Below, one piece after another: positions 1 to 6,658 of a stretch of DNA of 64,000 nt (positions are counted from its first letter, which is position 1; each line of letters begins with the position of its first letter). This DNA comes from an uncultured Verrucomicrobiota bacterium (GTDB taxonomy: Bacteria > Verrucomicrobiota > Verrucomicrobiia > Verrucomicrobiales > Verrucomicrobiaceae): NCBI GenBank assembly GCA_903848465.1, contig CAINGK010000057.1, positions 1 through 64,000 on the forward strand. The letters are read 5' to 3'. The position numbers and the translations under genes were made by a program. The notes beneath the pieces are model-generated. The model worked only from the letters and a program-made list of their open reading frames with translations, was not told the origin of the DNA and did no database searches.

Positions 1-140
1 CCTCCTGCGCCTCGTCTCCGCCCTGCTCTGCGAGCAAAGCGATGAGTGGAGCACCGGCAAAATTTACCTCAACATGAACTCCGCTGAACCATCCCAAACC
101 TGATCGCCACTTTTACAGAATAAAATTTGCGCCGCCCCCA
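1..140 (+). mobile_element. Right end of an IS256-family insertion sequence (truncated by window edge)
   Basis: The window opens inside the last codons of an IS256/mutator-type transposase, followed by about 37 bp of non-coding sequence that would hold the right terminal inverted repeat. The boundary near 140 is inferred: on the minus strand the epimerase-like reading frame stops resembling its family at about that point. The left half of the element lies outside the window, so the terminal repeat and target duplication cannot be checked. Confidence 0.6.
2..103 (+). CDS. IS256-family transposase, C-terminal 33 residues (partial)
   Basis: Frame 2 is open from the window edge to a TGA at 101-103. 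It translates to a tail containing RLVSALLCEQSDEWSTGK and then IYLNM. IS256/mutator transposases typically end with RL(V/T)xALLxExxEEWxxGRRYLxM, so this is a good match in pattern and in distance from the stop. The catalytic DDE residues lie upstream, outside the window. Integrity of the gene is unknown. Confidence 0.75.
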   Translation, partial: LLRLVSALLCEQSDEWSTGKIYLNMNSAEPSQT

Positions 141-258
141 AATTGACAACCACAAGCTCAACTCCCCTTTCCTCCAAGGACTTGATGACAGGGGCGCACT
201 TGATCAGTTCCGCACAGGTGCCGACACAAACAAGTATCTTCGATGGTTTGAAATTCAT
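64..258 (-). pseudogene. UDP-N-acetylglucosamine 2-epimerase-like gene, N-terminal stub broken by the IS end
   Basis: Starting at the ATG at 258, the product begins MNFKPSKILVCVGTCAELIK, followed by APVIKSLEERG and VELVVVN. This matches the first beta-alpha-beta unit of non-hydrolysing WecB-type epimerases (ILVVFGTRPEAIKMAPV-type, with VVVNTGQH expected next). After about 40 residues, near position 140, the frame enters the IS end and stops at 64. An ATG at 294 would add 12 residues with no family counterpart. The gene would have made a nucleotide-sugar epimerase for surface polysaccharide, and here only the stub remains. Confidence is limited by the short match. Confidence 0.5.
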
Positions 259-651
259 TGTTTCGATTGTATTTATAAGCACAATGGTAAACATAGACTT
301 ATGACGGACAAGTAATATTTATGTCTGGAAGTGAAGTTGGGTGTTGAATTCGGTAAACATCTCAAATCTGAGAGTCCCTTCAGCCATTGCCATGCCAGTT
401 CGGCTTACCCCTCGTAAACCCTTGTTTATCAGGCCTTAGGCGACCTAAATCATGCTCAAGCCCTTCTTTTCCCCTCTAAAAACGAGCGGACAGAGCGATT
501 GCGGCGCACCGTTCGGGCGCGGCTTTCTTTGACACTACTCCCTCCAGCAGCCCCTTTTTCAGAAAGAACGAGCGCCCATAGGCTGAACTGTTCCTTGCGC
601 TACAGCGCTCTGCATCCATCAATCCTACCCACCCAATTCCCCTCCCCGACC
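259..651. other. Intergenic region, nothing assigned
   Basis: This stretch of about 390 bp lies between the epimerase stub and the isomerase gene. An in-frame upstream extension of the isomerase from 499 is open but gives an Arg/Pro-rich sequence with no family resemblance, so I treat it as non-coding. I see no RNA gene or clear terminator. Confidence 0.4.
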
Positions 652-1569
652 ATGATCAAACTCACCGGTATCGCAGACGAAGCAGGCGCATCTTTGGATG
701 TGCAAATCCAGGCCCATCAAGAGCTCGGCTGGGACAGCATTGAGTCACGCGTCGTAGAGTTTGATGGCGTGAAGGGCAATCTTCATGAGATCCCAGAAGC
801 CACCTTCGATAAGGTCGTCGCACGCTTGGCCGAAAAGAACATGAAGGTCAGCGGTTTCGGTTCTCTCATCGGCAACTGGGCCAAAAAAATCACCGACGAC
901 TTCAGCATCACCGAGGCAGAAATCGGTCGTGCCATCCCGCGTATGCAGCGCCTCGGCGCCAAATTGATCCGCGTCATGAGCTACGCCGTCTGCAAAGATG
1001 AAGGCGGTAAGGATCTGGAGGAGCAGTTTGCTCCCGAGCGCATCAAGCGCATGAATGAAGTGAACAAACGCTTCGCCGATGCAGGTCTCACCGTGGTGCA
1101 TGAAAACTGCATGAACTGGGGCGGTATGAGCCCCTCCTACGTGAAGCGCATGGCCGAAGCGGTGCCAGGCATGAAGTGGGTCTTTGACACCGGCAATCCG
1201 GTTTTCATCGACGACCGCGACAAACCCGGCCACAAGCAGGACGCCTGGGAAATGTACCAGGCCGTGAAGCCCTTCATGGCCCACGTTCACGTCAAAGACG
1301 GCATCTGGGACAAGTCGAAGAACGACGCCGTCTATACCTTCCCCGGCGAAGGCGAAGGCCAGACCGAGCGCATCATGAAAGATCTCGTCGAAACCGGCTA
1401 CAGCGGCTACATCAGCATCGAGCCACACGTGGCCGTTGTCTTCCACGGCGCAGGTGCTGCGGATGATCTCTCCCCCGAGCAGAAGGCCAAAGAGCAGTAC
1501 GACAGCTACATCAAGTACGGCCGTATGCTGGAGGCGCTCCTGACGAAAGTGGGTGCCAAGCTGAGCTGA
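652..1569 (+). CDS. Sugar phosphate isomerase/epimerase, AP-endonuclease 2-like TIM barrel
   Basis: This 305-residue protein starts MIKLTGIADEAGASLDVQIQ. It has the order of motifs of the xylose-isomerase-like TIM barrel family: an early GxADEAG strand, VVHENC near residue 155, WVFDTGNP near 180, HVHVKDG near 220 and SIEPH near 255, whose Glu/His/Asp residues usually bind a divalent metal. Its substrate cannot be read from sequence. The ATG at 652 was chosen because homology begins there. It is a single gene on the plus strand, convergent with the HNH gene at 1586-2191, and there is no signal peptide. Confidence 0.85.
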   Translation: MIKLTGIADEAGASLDVQIQAHQELGWDSIESRVVEFDGVKGNLHEIPEATFDKVVARLAEKNMKVSGFGSLIGNWAKKITDDFSITEAEIGRAIPRMQRLGAKLIRVMSYAVCKDEGGKDLEEQFAPERIKRMNEVNKRFADAGLTVVHENCMNWGGMSPSYVKRMAEAVPGMKWVFDTGNPVFIDDRDKPGHKQDAWEMYQAVKPFMAHVHVKDGIWDKSKNDAVYTFPGEGEGQTERIMKDLVETGYSGYISIEPHVAVVFHGAGAADDLSPEQKAKEQYDSYIKYGRMLEALLTKVGAKLS

Positions 1570-1585
1570 TTCAGAGCTTCACTCG

Positions 1586-2191
1586 TCAAACTTCAAACAC
1601 CCCGGTCCCGCCTGCGAGAAACATCTCCCAGTCGCGCACGCGGTGGTGGTTCTTGATGAGATGCGTCACTGGAATCTCACGCGGCACCGCCGGACGGCGC
1701 AGGAGTTTCAAGCCTGCTTCTTCGGGCAATTTGTTGCCCTTACGGCTATTGACCCTGCGGTCCGCCAGCACGCAGTTCTCCCAGTTGCTCGCTCCGCCAC
1801 GAGAAACGGGAACGATGTGGTCGATGTTGCCCTCATGCGGACGCAGCTTGCGGCCGGTGTACTGGCACATGCCACCATCGCGTTCCCAGATCGCTTTCGC
1901 GCAGAATTTGGGACGACGCTTGGGCACCTTGTCAAAGCGGGCCAGCACCAGCACCGAGGGCACACGCACAGGCCCGTGAACGGTACCAATGCTGTTGTCA
2001 CCTTCGCGCACTTCAAGCTTTAGCCAGTCCTCCCAGGTTACGGGCCGCATGTCGCCAGCTTCGTGAATATCGAGTGCGGTCGCATTGCCCGCCGCCATCA
2101 TGCTAAATGACTCCACGGGCGTTTTAGAGTCGATGGCCTGCCAGTGCCGATTCAGCACCAGTACGGTCGTTTTGGTCAACGTTTCATTCAT
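1586..2191 (-). CDS. HNH endonuclease, second paralogue of the RNA-repair locus
   Basis: This 201-residue protein has an N-terminal region of about 90 residues (LVLNRHWQAID through VRVPSVLVLARF) and then an HNH fold: IWERDGGMCQYTGRKL, NIDHIVPVSRGG and NCVLADRRVNSRKGN. The His of IDH and the Asn of the last motif are the expected catalytic and metal positions. Only one Cys of the usual CxxC zinc knuckle is present. It is closely related to the neighbour at 2359-2943, a clear tandem duplication. An AGGAG box six bases before the ATG supports the start. A terminator at 2326-2354 separates it from the upstream paralogue, so it may have its own promoter or rely on read-through. Whether the target is DNA or RNA is unknown. 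Confidence 0.85.
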   Translation of the reverse strand: MNETLTKTTVLVLNRHWQAIDSKTPVESFSMMAAGNATALDIHEAGDMRPVTWEDWLKLEVREGDNSIGTVHGPVRVPSVLVLARFDKVPKRRPKFCAKAIWERDGGMCQYTGRKLRPHEGNIDHIVPVSRGGASNWENCVLADRRVNSRKGNKLPEEAGLKLLRRPAVPREIPVTHLIKNHHRVRDWEMFLAGGTGVFEV

Positions 2192-2325
2192 GCACAGCTC
2201 CTAAGTTGGAATTTCGGCACGAAGGAACTCACACACTTGGTGATCGTTCCTTGATGTTGGGCCACTATGCTGGCGAGTCTTGGCCGTTTGCCAAGTGCCA
2301 AGATCGTTACCGCGCCCGAATAGGC

Positions 2326-2354
2326 AAAAATGCCGCCGGGTTGCCCCGGCGGCA
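2326..2354 (-). terminator. Rho-independent terminator after first HNH gene
   Basis: On the minus strand a GC-rich stem of 9-10 bp (TGCCGCCGG pairing with CCGGCGGCA at 2331-2354) is followed directly by TTTTT (2326-2330). It sits just after the stop codon of the HNH gene at 2359 and probably ends the array-rlaP-rtcB-HNH transcript. Confidence 0.8.
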
Positions 2355-2358
2355 CAGG

Positions 2359-2943
2359 TCATTTGGCCAAAAACATCTCCCAATCGCGCACCTGATGCGT
2401 GTTGCGGATCAGGTGGGTGACGGGCAGTTCCCGAGGCACGGCAGGCCGTCGCAGCAGCTTCAAACCGGCCTCTTCAGGCAGCTTGTTGCCTTTGCGGCTG
2501 TTGACCCGCTTGTCCGCGAGGACGCAGTTGTCCCAGGACGTGGGGCCGCCACGGGAGAGCGGCACGACGTGGTCAATGTTCCCTTCGTGCGGGCGTAGCT
2601 TGCGTCCGGTGTACTGGCACAGGCCGCCATCGCGTTCCCAGATGCCGCGCACGCCAAACTTGGGCCGTTTCTTCGGCACTCTGTCGTAGCGGGCCAGCAC
2701 CAGCACGGAAGGCACACGCACCGGACCGTTCACGGTGCCGATGGTGTTGTCGCCATCGCGCACCGGGAGGCCCAACCATTCCTTCCATGTCACCGGACGG
2801 ATGTTTCCGTCCGCCTCGATGTCGAGCGCTGTCGCAGCCCCGGTGGCGATCATGCTGAAGGCCTCCAGCGGCGTTTTCACGGCGATGGCCTGCCAGTTGC
2901 GGTTGAGCACCAGGACGGTGGATTTGGTGAGGAGGTCATTCAT
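2359..2943 (-). CDS. HNH endonuclease, first paralogue, downstream of rtcB
   Basis: This protein of about 194 residues has the same architecture as the product of 1586-2191: LVLNRNWQAIAVK, VPSVLVLARY, IWERDGGLCQYTGRKL, NIDHVVPLSRGG and NCVLADKRVNSRKGN. The ATG at 2943 aligns exactly with the start of the paralogue (MNDLLTKSTVL versus MNETLTKTTVL). An ATG at 2961 is an alternative that would leave only three bases after the rtcB stop. Tight spacing to rtcB indicates an operon. In this setting it could process or cut the array RNAs, or be a defensive nuclease. That role is inference from neighbourhood only. Confidence 0.82.
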   Translation of the reverse strand: MNDLLTKSTVLVLNRNWQAIAVKTPLEAFSMIATGAATALDIEADGNIRPVTWKEWLGLPVRDGDNTIGTVNGPVRVPSVLVLARYDRVPKKRPKFGVRGIWERDGGLCQYTGRKLRPHEGNIDHVVPLSRGGPTSWDNCVLADKRVNSRKGNKLPEEAGLKLLRRPAVPRELPVTHLIRNTHQVRDWEMFLAK

Positions 2944-2964
2944 ACCTTTTTTGAAGTTCATTTT

Positions 2965-4383
2965 TCAATCTTCTGCTTTCTCTCCAGCCGGACACATCTT
3001 GACGATGCGTGGCTCAAACTTGCCGAGGACTTCGACAAGATCCTGCTGCGCGGCCATGACGCTGTGGATGTCTTTGTAAACACCCGGCACTTCATCAAGA
3101 CCGGCGCTGAGCAGCTCGACACCGGCGGCGGCGAGCTCTCTCTTCACGTTGCCCCAGGCGAAGCTCTGCAGCGCCTTGCTGCGGCTCATCACACGACCTG
3201 CGCCGTGGGATGCGCTGTGGAGTGACTCAGGGTTCCCCTTGCCACGCACCACAAAGCCAGGCGTCGCCATCGAGCCAGGGATCACCCCCAGCACGCCTGC
3301 ACCGGCAGGCGTCGCACCTTTGCGGTGTACGATGACTTCGCGGGATTCGCCGTTCACCACATGCGTTTCCTTCCATGCGAAGTTGTGGTGGTTCTCGATG
3401 TCGAGCATGACATGAGCACCCACCTTCTTCGCGATGTGCTTGTGGATAAGAGCATGGTTCGCCGCTGCGTAGCGGCCCATGAGGTTCATGGCCGCCCAGT
3501 ATTCCTGACCGGCCTCTTCCTCAAAGGTGAGCCACGCGAGGTGTTTCATCTCGTTGGGCAAATCGTAGCGACGATCCATGGCGATGCGACTGTAGTGCTG
3601 GCACACCTGCGCACCCGCACCGCGTGAACCGCTGTGCGAGAGCAGCGCGATGTACTCGCCCGGCTTGATGTCGAAGCCGGACTCCTTCAACGCGACGGCT
3701 TCATCTGCCGACACGGTGAATGAGCCAAACTCTACGAAGTGATTTCCCGAGCCGCTGGTGCCAAGCTGCGCCCACGCCTTGTCTTTGTGACGACGGGTGA
3801 TCGGGGACACGCTCCAGTCCTCGTCCATCACATCGTGCTGGCGCCGCTGCTTGAACTCACAGCCCATGCCAAAGCGGGTTTCGCTTTCGATGATATTTGC
3901 CAGGCGGTCTTTCTGACCCGCGATGGTGCTGGCCTTGCGGTCATAGACCGTGAGACGCATGCGACACGCGATGTCCACACCGACGGCGTAAGGGATCACA
4001 CAGCCCTCAGTCGCCAACACACCACCAATCGGCAAGCCGTAACCCAGATGCGCATCCGGCATGAGTGCCCCCGCCACGGAGACGGGCAGCGCACAGGCGT
4101 TCGCCATCTGCTGCACCGCACTCGCATCGAGTCCGACACCCCACTGATGCCAGGGCGCGAGCATATCACGCTGCTTGTAGGCAGGTGCATAGAGATCACG
4201 CGCAAAGGCCTCCCGCAAGGGATCGCCCAAGAAGGACTCCGGCTTGGCAATGACCGCGCCGAGTTCTTCTTCGAGTCGCACAGATTCGCCACCCTGAGCG
4301 ATGAAATTCGCGATGAATTCCATGCCAGATTTGAGCGCTGCGCCCTGAGGCACGCCGAGGCGGATGAGGTCTTGAGTTTTCAT
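2965..4383 (-). CDS. rtcB: RtcB RNA-splicing ligase
   Basis: This 472-residue protein joins RNA 2',3'-cyclic phosphate or 3'-phosphate ends to 5'-OH ends using GTP and Mn(II), acting on cut tRNAs and other broken RNAs. Visible motifs in order are MPDAHLGYGLPIG, VGVDIACRM (metal Asp and Cys), GTSGSGNHFVEFG, LLSHSGSRG, RKGATPAG, GVIPGSM and SASHGAGRVMSRSKA, the last carrying the His that is guanylylated in the family. The start MKTQDLIRLG at 4383 matches family N-termini, and the longer open frame to 4503 has no homology. It follows rlaP with a 129-nt gap containing a strong hairpin and is followed closely by an HNH gene. No archease or rtcA gene is seen here. Confidence 0.95.
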   Translation of the reverse strand: MKTQDLIRLGVPQGAALKSGMEFIANFIAQGGESVRLEEELGAVIAKPESFLGDPLREAFARDLYAPAYKQRDMLAPWHQWGVGLDASAVQQMANACALPVSVAGALMPDAHLGYGLPIGGVLATEGCVIPYAVGVDIACRMRLTVYDRKASTIAGQKDRLANIIESETRFGMGCEFKQRRQHDVMDEDWSVSPITRRHKDKAWAQLGTSGSGNHFVEFGSFTVSADEAVALKESGFDIKPGEYIALLSHSGSRGAGAQVCQHYSRIAMDRRYDLPNEMKHLAWLTFEEEAGQEYWAAMNLMGRYAAANHALIHKHIAKKVGAHVMLDIENHHNFAWKETHVVNGESREVIVHRKGATPAGAGVLGVIPGSMATPGFVVRGKGNPESLHSASHGAGRVMSRSKALQSFAWGNVKRELAAAGVELLSAGLDEVPGVYKDIHSVMAAQQDLVEVLGKFEPRIVKMCPAGEKAED

Positions 4384-4462
4384 GGTGTCAAAAATGGAAA
4401 GTTGTAAACGTGTGGGCACGGACTTCCCGGCAGCGGTGTTCGTTCTTTTTGAAAGTGAAGTG

Positions 4463-4492
4463 GCAGCCTGGAAGGGAATCCTTCCAGGCTGC
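4463..4492 (-). promoter_or_regulatory. Perfect 13-bp hairpin between rlaP and rtcB
   Basis: Positions 4463-4475 and 4480-4492 are perfect complements with a four-base loop. The stem lies in the 129-nt gap between the rlaP stop and the rtcB start. There is no T-run on either side, so it is unlikely to be a plain terminator. An RNA-processing or mRNA-stability element is more likely, and it could itself be an RtcB or nuclease substrate. Confidence 0.55.
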
Positions 4493-4512
4493 GGGTCGGC
4501 CAAAGCGATCCG

Positions 4513-5289
4513 TTAGGACTTCAAGGCGTAACGCCGGAAGAAGATGTCAAGTTCATCCAGGTCACCCATGGCGTCCGCGGGATCGCTCAATGCCTTGAGC
4601 CTTTGCAGTTCCGCGACAATGAAGCGCGAAAGCACGGCATCGGGAGCAGACTTGCTGAGTTCATCGCCAGCGCGCTTGCGGACCAGGAGAGCCTCCAGGG
4701 CCAGCCGGACTTCGTGCTCATCGAGCACAGCATCGACCAGCTCCTGAAAGAGCATGGGCACCTGACCAAGCGAACGCTCGATCCAGCGGCAGGCCAGTAG
4801 CGGACGGAGGACGTAGAGATATTTTTTCAGGCTGACCTGATCCCTGCCCTCCAGATAGCCTTTCCAGTTACCAGATGCCATGTGCAGGTAGTGCGCAAAG
4901 CAGCGGCGCGGCGAATAGAACTTCCCGGCCAGCTCCTCGAATTCATGGGTAAAGTCCGGATCATGATGATAGACCGTTGGCGACTTCATCCATTCAAGCA
5001 GCGGCGGATTGCTTTTCCGCAGCAGGCGCAGCGCCTTGCGCAACTCCCAACCGCTCACGTCGAGTTCATCGCAAAGCGGTTCTTCGATGACATCGCGCCG
5101 GCTCTCGATGGAAAGATACCATTCGCGACGATGCACGTACAGAAAGCGCACATCGTAGTCGCTGTCTTGGGACTCAAAGCCCCAGGCACGGCTGCCGCTT
5201 TCGCAGGCATAAAGAACACGGACGTCCTGCTCTGTTTCGAGACGGGTGAGCGCATTGCGGACACGCAGAGAGACTTCGTTGTTTTGCAT
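4513..5289 (-). CDS. rlaP: RlaP-type nucleotidyltransferase of RNA repair (DNA polymerase beta superfamily)
   Basis: This 258-residue protein has the nucleotidyltransferase signature near residues 30-55: YACESGSRAWGFESQDSDYD, that is GS followed by a DxD pair that binds the metal and NTP. The remainder (FLYVHRREWYLSIE, LEWMKSPTVYH, FYSPRRCFAHYLHMASGNWKGYLEG, KKYLYVLRPLLACRWIE) fits the COG3541 family. That family is recurrently linked to rtcB and is predicted to modify or extend RNA ends during repair. It is the first protein gene after the tRNA-like array on the same strand, about 130 nt after the last tRNA-like structure. The pairing with rtcB directly downstream supports the call. Confidence 0.88.
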   Translation of the reverse strand: MQNNEVSLRVRNALTRLETEQDVRVLYACESGSRAWGFESQDSDYDVRFLYVHRREWYLSIESRRDVIEEPLCDELDVSGWELRKALRLLRKSNPPLLEWMKSPTVYHHDPDFTHEFEELAGKFYSPRRCFAHYLHMASGNWKGYLEGRDQVSLKKYLYVLRPLLACRWIERSLGQVPMLFQELVDAVLDEHEVRLALEALLVRKRAGDELSKSAPDAVLSRFIVAELQRLKALSDPADAMGDLDELDIFFRRYALKS

Positions 5290-5344
5290 GGATATTTTTC
5301 CGTTCTATGGGAGGGAGTGAGTATTGAAGTGGGGAAGTGGGATT

Positions 5345-5370
5345 GAGCGGCCCCGGTCAAAGGGCCGCTC
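5345..5370 (-). promoter_or_regulatory. 9-bp GC-rich hairpin between array and rlaP
   Basis: GAGCGGCCC at 5345-5353 pairs perfectly with 5362-5370 around an eight-base loop. It stands between the last tRNA-like structure and the rlaP start. No T-run follows on the minus strand, so read-through into rlaP looks possible. It could be a processing stem or a weak, factor-dependent stop. Confidence 0.5.
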
Positions 5371-5415
5371 GCAGCAACACGGCGATGATGCGAGATCACC
5401 TTGGTGCTGCCGTCT

Positions 5416-5485
5416 CCAGCGGCGGGACAAGCCCGCAGGGAATGGTGCTGGTTAAGGCACGGTCATGGCCTGTGCTGCACGCTGG
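5416..5485 (-). ncRNA. Degenerate tRNA-like structure at the 3' end of the array
   Basis: On the minus strand, CCAGCG (5480-5485) pairs with CGCTGG (5416-5421). Directly inside the closing strand is a T-arm-like hairpin (GCGGG, five-base loop, CCCGC), and further in an anticodon-arm-like hairpin closed by GTGC/GCAC. There is no encoded CCA and no clear anticodon. It has the size (70 nt) and position of a 27th array member, but it is either decayed or serves another function. Confidence 0.4.
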
Positions 5486-5493
5486 AATGAAAA

Positions 5494-5567
5494 TGGTCGC
5501 CCGTGAAGGTGCTGCCCCCTCGATTTCTGGATGTAAGCCAGACGTGATGCTGTTTCACCAACAGGCG
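5494..5567 (-). tRNA. tRNA-like Val (anticodon TAC)
   Basis: The acceptor has 7 bp with one G-T pair. The D-arm is GTGA/TCAC with loop AACAGCA. The anticodon loop is CTTACAT on a perfect stem, the T-loop is GGCAGCA, and CCA is encoded. It is the last well-formed unit before rlaP. Confidence 0.82.
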
Positions 5568-5573
5568 TGGAAA

Positions 5574-5648
5574 TGGTCGGTCCACAGGGACATGCACCCT
5601 GCTATGCCGGTTAAAAGCCGGCTGCTTCGCTGTCTAAGCTTTGGACCG
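5574..5648 (-). tRNA. tRNA-like Lys (anticodon TTT)
   Basis: The acceptor is CGGTCCA/TGGACCG. The D-loop is AGACAGCG, the anticodon loop CTTTTAA on a GCCGG stem, and the T-loop TGCATGT with G55 C56. CCA is encoded. Confidence 0.85.
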
Positions 5649-5651
5649 AAA

Positions 5652-5727
5652 GGGTGCTCACAGCGGGATTCGCACCCGCACTGACGACGTTCTCGACGTC
5701 GTGCCTCTGCTGTTGGGCTACATGAGC
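5652..5727 (-). tRNA. tRNA-like Leu (anticodon GAG)
   Basis: The anticodon loop is TCGAGAA, so position 33 is C rather than T. The T-loop is TGCGAAT. The 3' end reads A-CCC instead of A-CCA. The variable region is short, unlike canonical bacterial tRNA-Leu, which has a long variable arm. Confidence 0.72.
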
Positions 5728-5734
5728 TTTGAAA

Positions 5735-5811
5735 TGGCACCCACGGCGGGACTCGCACCCGCTAAGACAGATTTGAAGGACCTGTCGCGCGACGACTTTG
5801 CATTCGTGGGC
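5735..5811 (-). tRNA. tRNA-like Glu (anticodon TTC)
   Basis: The acceptor is GCCCACG/CGTGGGT with discriminator G and encoded CCA. The anticodon loop is CCTTCAA (C33) and the T-loop TGCGAGT. The D-stem has only three pairs. Confidence 0.75.
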
Positions 5812-5820
5812 ATTGAAAAA

Positions 5821-5914
5821 TGGCGGAACGCCGAGGACATGCTCCTCATGCCGCACGATGGCGGCACGATCTTGTTAGCAACAATTCCCGGCACGCTGGT
5901 CCGGTTGACGTTCC
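5821..5914 (-). tRNA. tRNA-like Ser (anticodon GCT), long variable arm
   Basis: The anticodon loop is TTGCTAA. A 6-bp variable arm (TGCCGC/GCGGCA) marks class II, as expected for Ser, and discriminator G fits Ser too. The anticodon stem has only three good pairs. The T-loop is AGCATGT and CCA is encoded. Confidence 0.75.
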
Positions 5915-5923
5915 ATGATGAAA

Positions 5924-5999
5924 GCGTGCCCATGGCAGGAATTGCACCTGCACTTTGCCGGGTTTGAATCGGCTATCTCTGCTGTTGGACTACATGGGC
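5924..5999 (-). tRNA. tRNA-like Leu (anticodon CAA)
   Basis: The 7-bp acceptor GCCCATG/CATGGGC is perfect. The anticodon loop is TTCAAAC with an A-C mismatch closing the stem, and the T-loop is TGCAATT. The 3' end reads A-CGC, so CCA would have to be added. The variable region is short, which is atypical for Leu. Confidence 0.72.
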
Positions 6000-6006
6000 G
6001 TGAGAT

Positions 6007-6082
6007 TGGCACTCCCGGAAGGACTTTCGCCTTCAGCCTCCGCGTTCGAAGCGCGGTGCTCTATACATTGAGCTACGGGAGC
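6007..6082 (-). tRNA. tRNA-like Arg (anticodon TCG)
   Basis: The anticodon loop is CTTCGAA on a perfect CCGCG stem and the D-loop is AATGTATA. The T-loop CGAAAGT is the only one without C56, although G55 is kept. CCA is encoded. Confidence 0.8.
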
Positions 6083-6089
6083 ATTGAAG

Positions 6090-6165
6090 TGGTGTCTCCG
6101 GCAGGATTCGCACCTGCGGCCTGCTGATTCGTAATCAGCCACTCTTTCTACTGAGCTACGGAGAC
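6090..6165 (-). tRNA. tRNA-like Arg (anticodon ACG)
   Basis: This is one of the cleanest cloverleaves. The acceptor is GTCTCCG/CGGAGAC, the D-loop AGTAGAAA (AG replacing GG), the anticodon loop TTACGAA on a GCTGA stem, and the T-loop TGCGAAT. CCA is encoded. Confidence 0.88.
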
Positions 6166-6170
6166 GTAAA

Positions 6171-6312
6171 TGGTGCCCATGGCAGGAGTTGCGGCTCCTG
6201 CCGCTGTGCTAAATCTGCTCCGCACCTCATGATGACGCGCTATCGCGCTTCGGCGCTGCACCCGCACTGGACCGCTTCTGAGGCGGTTGTCTCTGCATTG
6301 GACTACATGGGC
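6171..6312 (-). tRNA. tRNA-like Leu (anticodon CAG) with a 67-nt insertion in the T-loop
   Basis: The outer parts form a normal unit: acceptor GCCCATG/CATGGGC, anticodon loop CTCAGAA on an ACCGC stem, short variable region, A-CCA end. The T-arm (GCGGG with CCTGC) is split by 67 extra bases, 6192-6258 or 6193-6259 (GC ambiguity), lying between C56 and A57. The insert carries its own pairing, including a 7-bp hairpin that competes with the T-stem (GCAGGAG with CTCCTGC). Without the insert the unit is 75 nt, the normal array size. Confidence 0.72.
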
Positions 6313-6318
6313 ATGAAA

Positions 6319-6395
6319 TGGGTGGCCCTGGATGGAGTTGCACCATCAACACTGCGCTTCAAAGGCGCATGCTCTGCTGATTGAGCTACAGGGCT
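6319..6395 (-). tRNA. tRNA-like Gln (anticodon TTG)
   Basis: The D-loop is AATCAGCA, the anticodon loop CTTTGAA on a TGCGC stem, and the T-loop TGCAACT. The first acceptor pair is an A-C mismatch and the 3' end reads ACCCA, so the exact end of the mature RNA is uncertain by one base. Confidence 0.8.
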
Positions 6396-6404
6396 GTTTT
6401 GAAA

Positions 6405-6480
6405 TGGTCGGTCTGGCTGGAATTGCACCCGCATCTTCCGGGTTATGAGCCCGACGCTCTGACTGTTAAGCTACAGACCA
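6405..6480 (-). tRNA. tRNA-like Met (anticodon CAT), unit 1
   Basis: The acceptor is TGGTCTG/CAGACCG. The D-loop is AACAGTCA, the anticodon loop CTCATAA, and the T-loop TGCAATT with one mismatch in the T-stem. CCA is encoded. It could be Met, or Ile2 if the C34 is modified to lysidine. Confidence 0.8.
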
Positions 6481-6488
6481 ATAAAAAA

Positions 6489-6564
6489 TGGTCGGATACC
6501 CCGGTGCTGCCCCGGGCGTGTCTTGGTCCCAAACCAAGCGAGTTCTCTGGCTCTCTCGTATCCG
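6489..6564 (-). tRNA. tRNA-like Pro (anticodon TGG)
   Basis: The acceptor CGGATAC/GTATCCG is perfect. The anticodon loop is TTTGGGA on a CTTGG stem and the T-loop GGCAGCA on a CCCGG stem. CCA is encoded. The D-loop is large and contains AG. Confidence 0.82.
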
Positions 6565-6574
6565 ATTGAAATGA

Positions 6575-6650
6575 TGGACGTGCGCCCCGGACTCGCACCG
6601 GGTATCGTGGACTTGCAAACCACTGGCTCGACGACTTCGCCGTGCGCACG
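6575..6650 (-). tRNA. tRNA-like Cys (anticodon GCA)
   Basis: The acceptor CGTGCGC/GCGCACG is perfect, with discriminator T and encoded CCA. The anticodon loop is TTGCAAG with one T-T mismatch closing the stem. The T-loop is TGCGAGT. The D-loop contains AG and no GG. Confidence 0.8.
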
Positions 6651-6658
6651 AATGAAAT

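Noticed and set aside
499..651. N-terminal extension of the sugar isomerase
   Set aside because: It is in frame but Arg/Pro/Ser-rich and lies before the family's conserved start. The ATG at 652 fits better.
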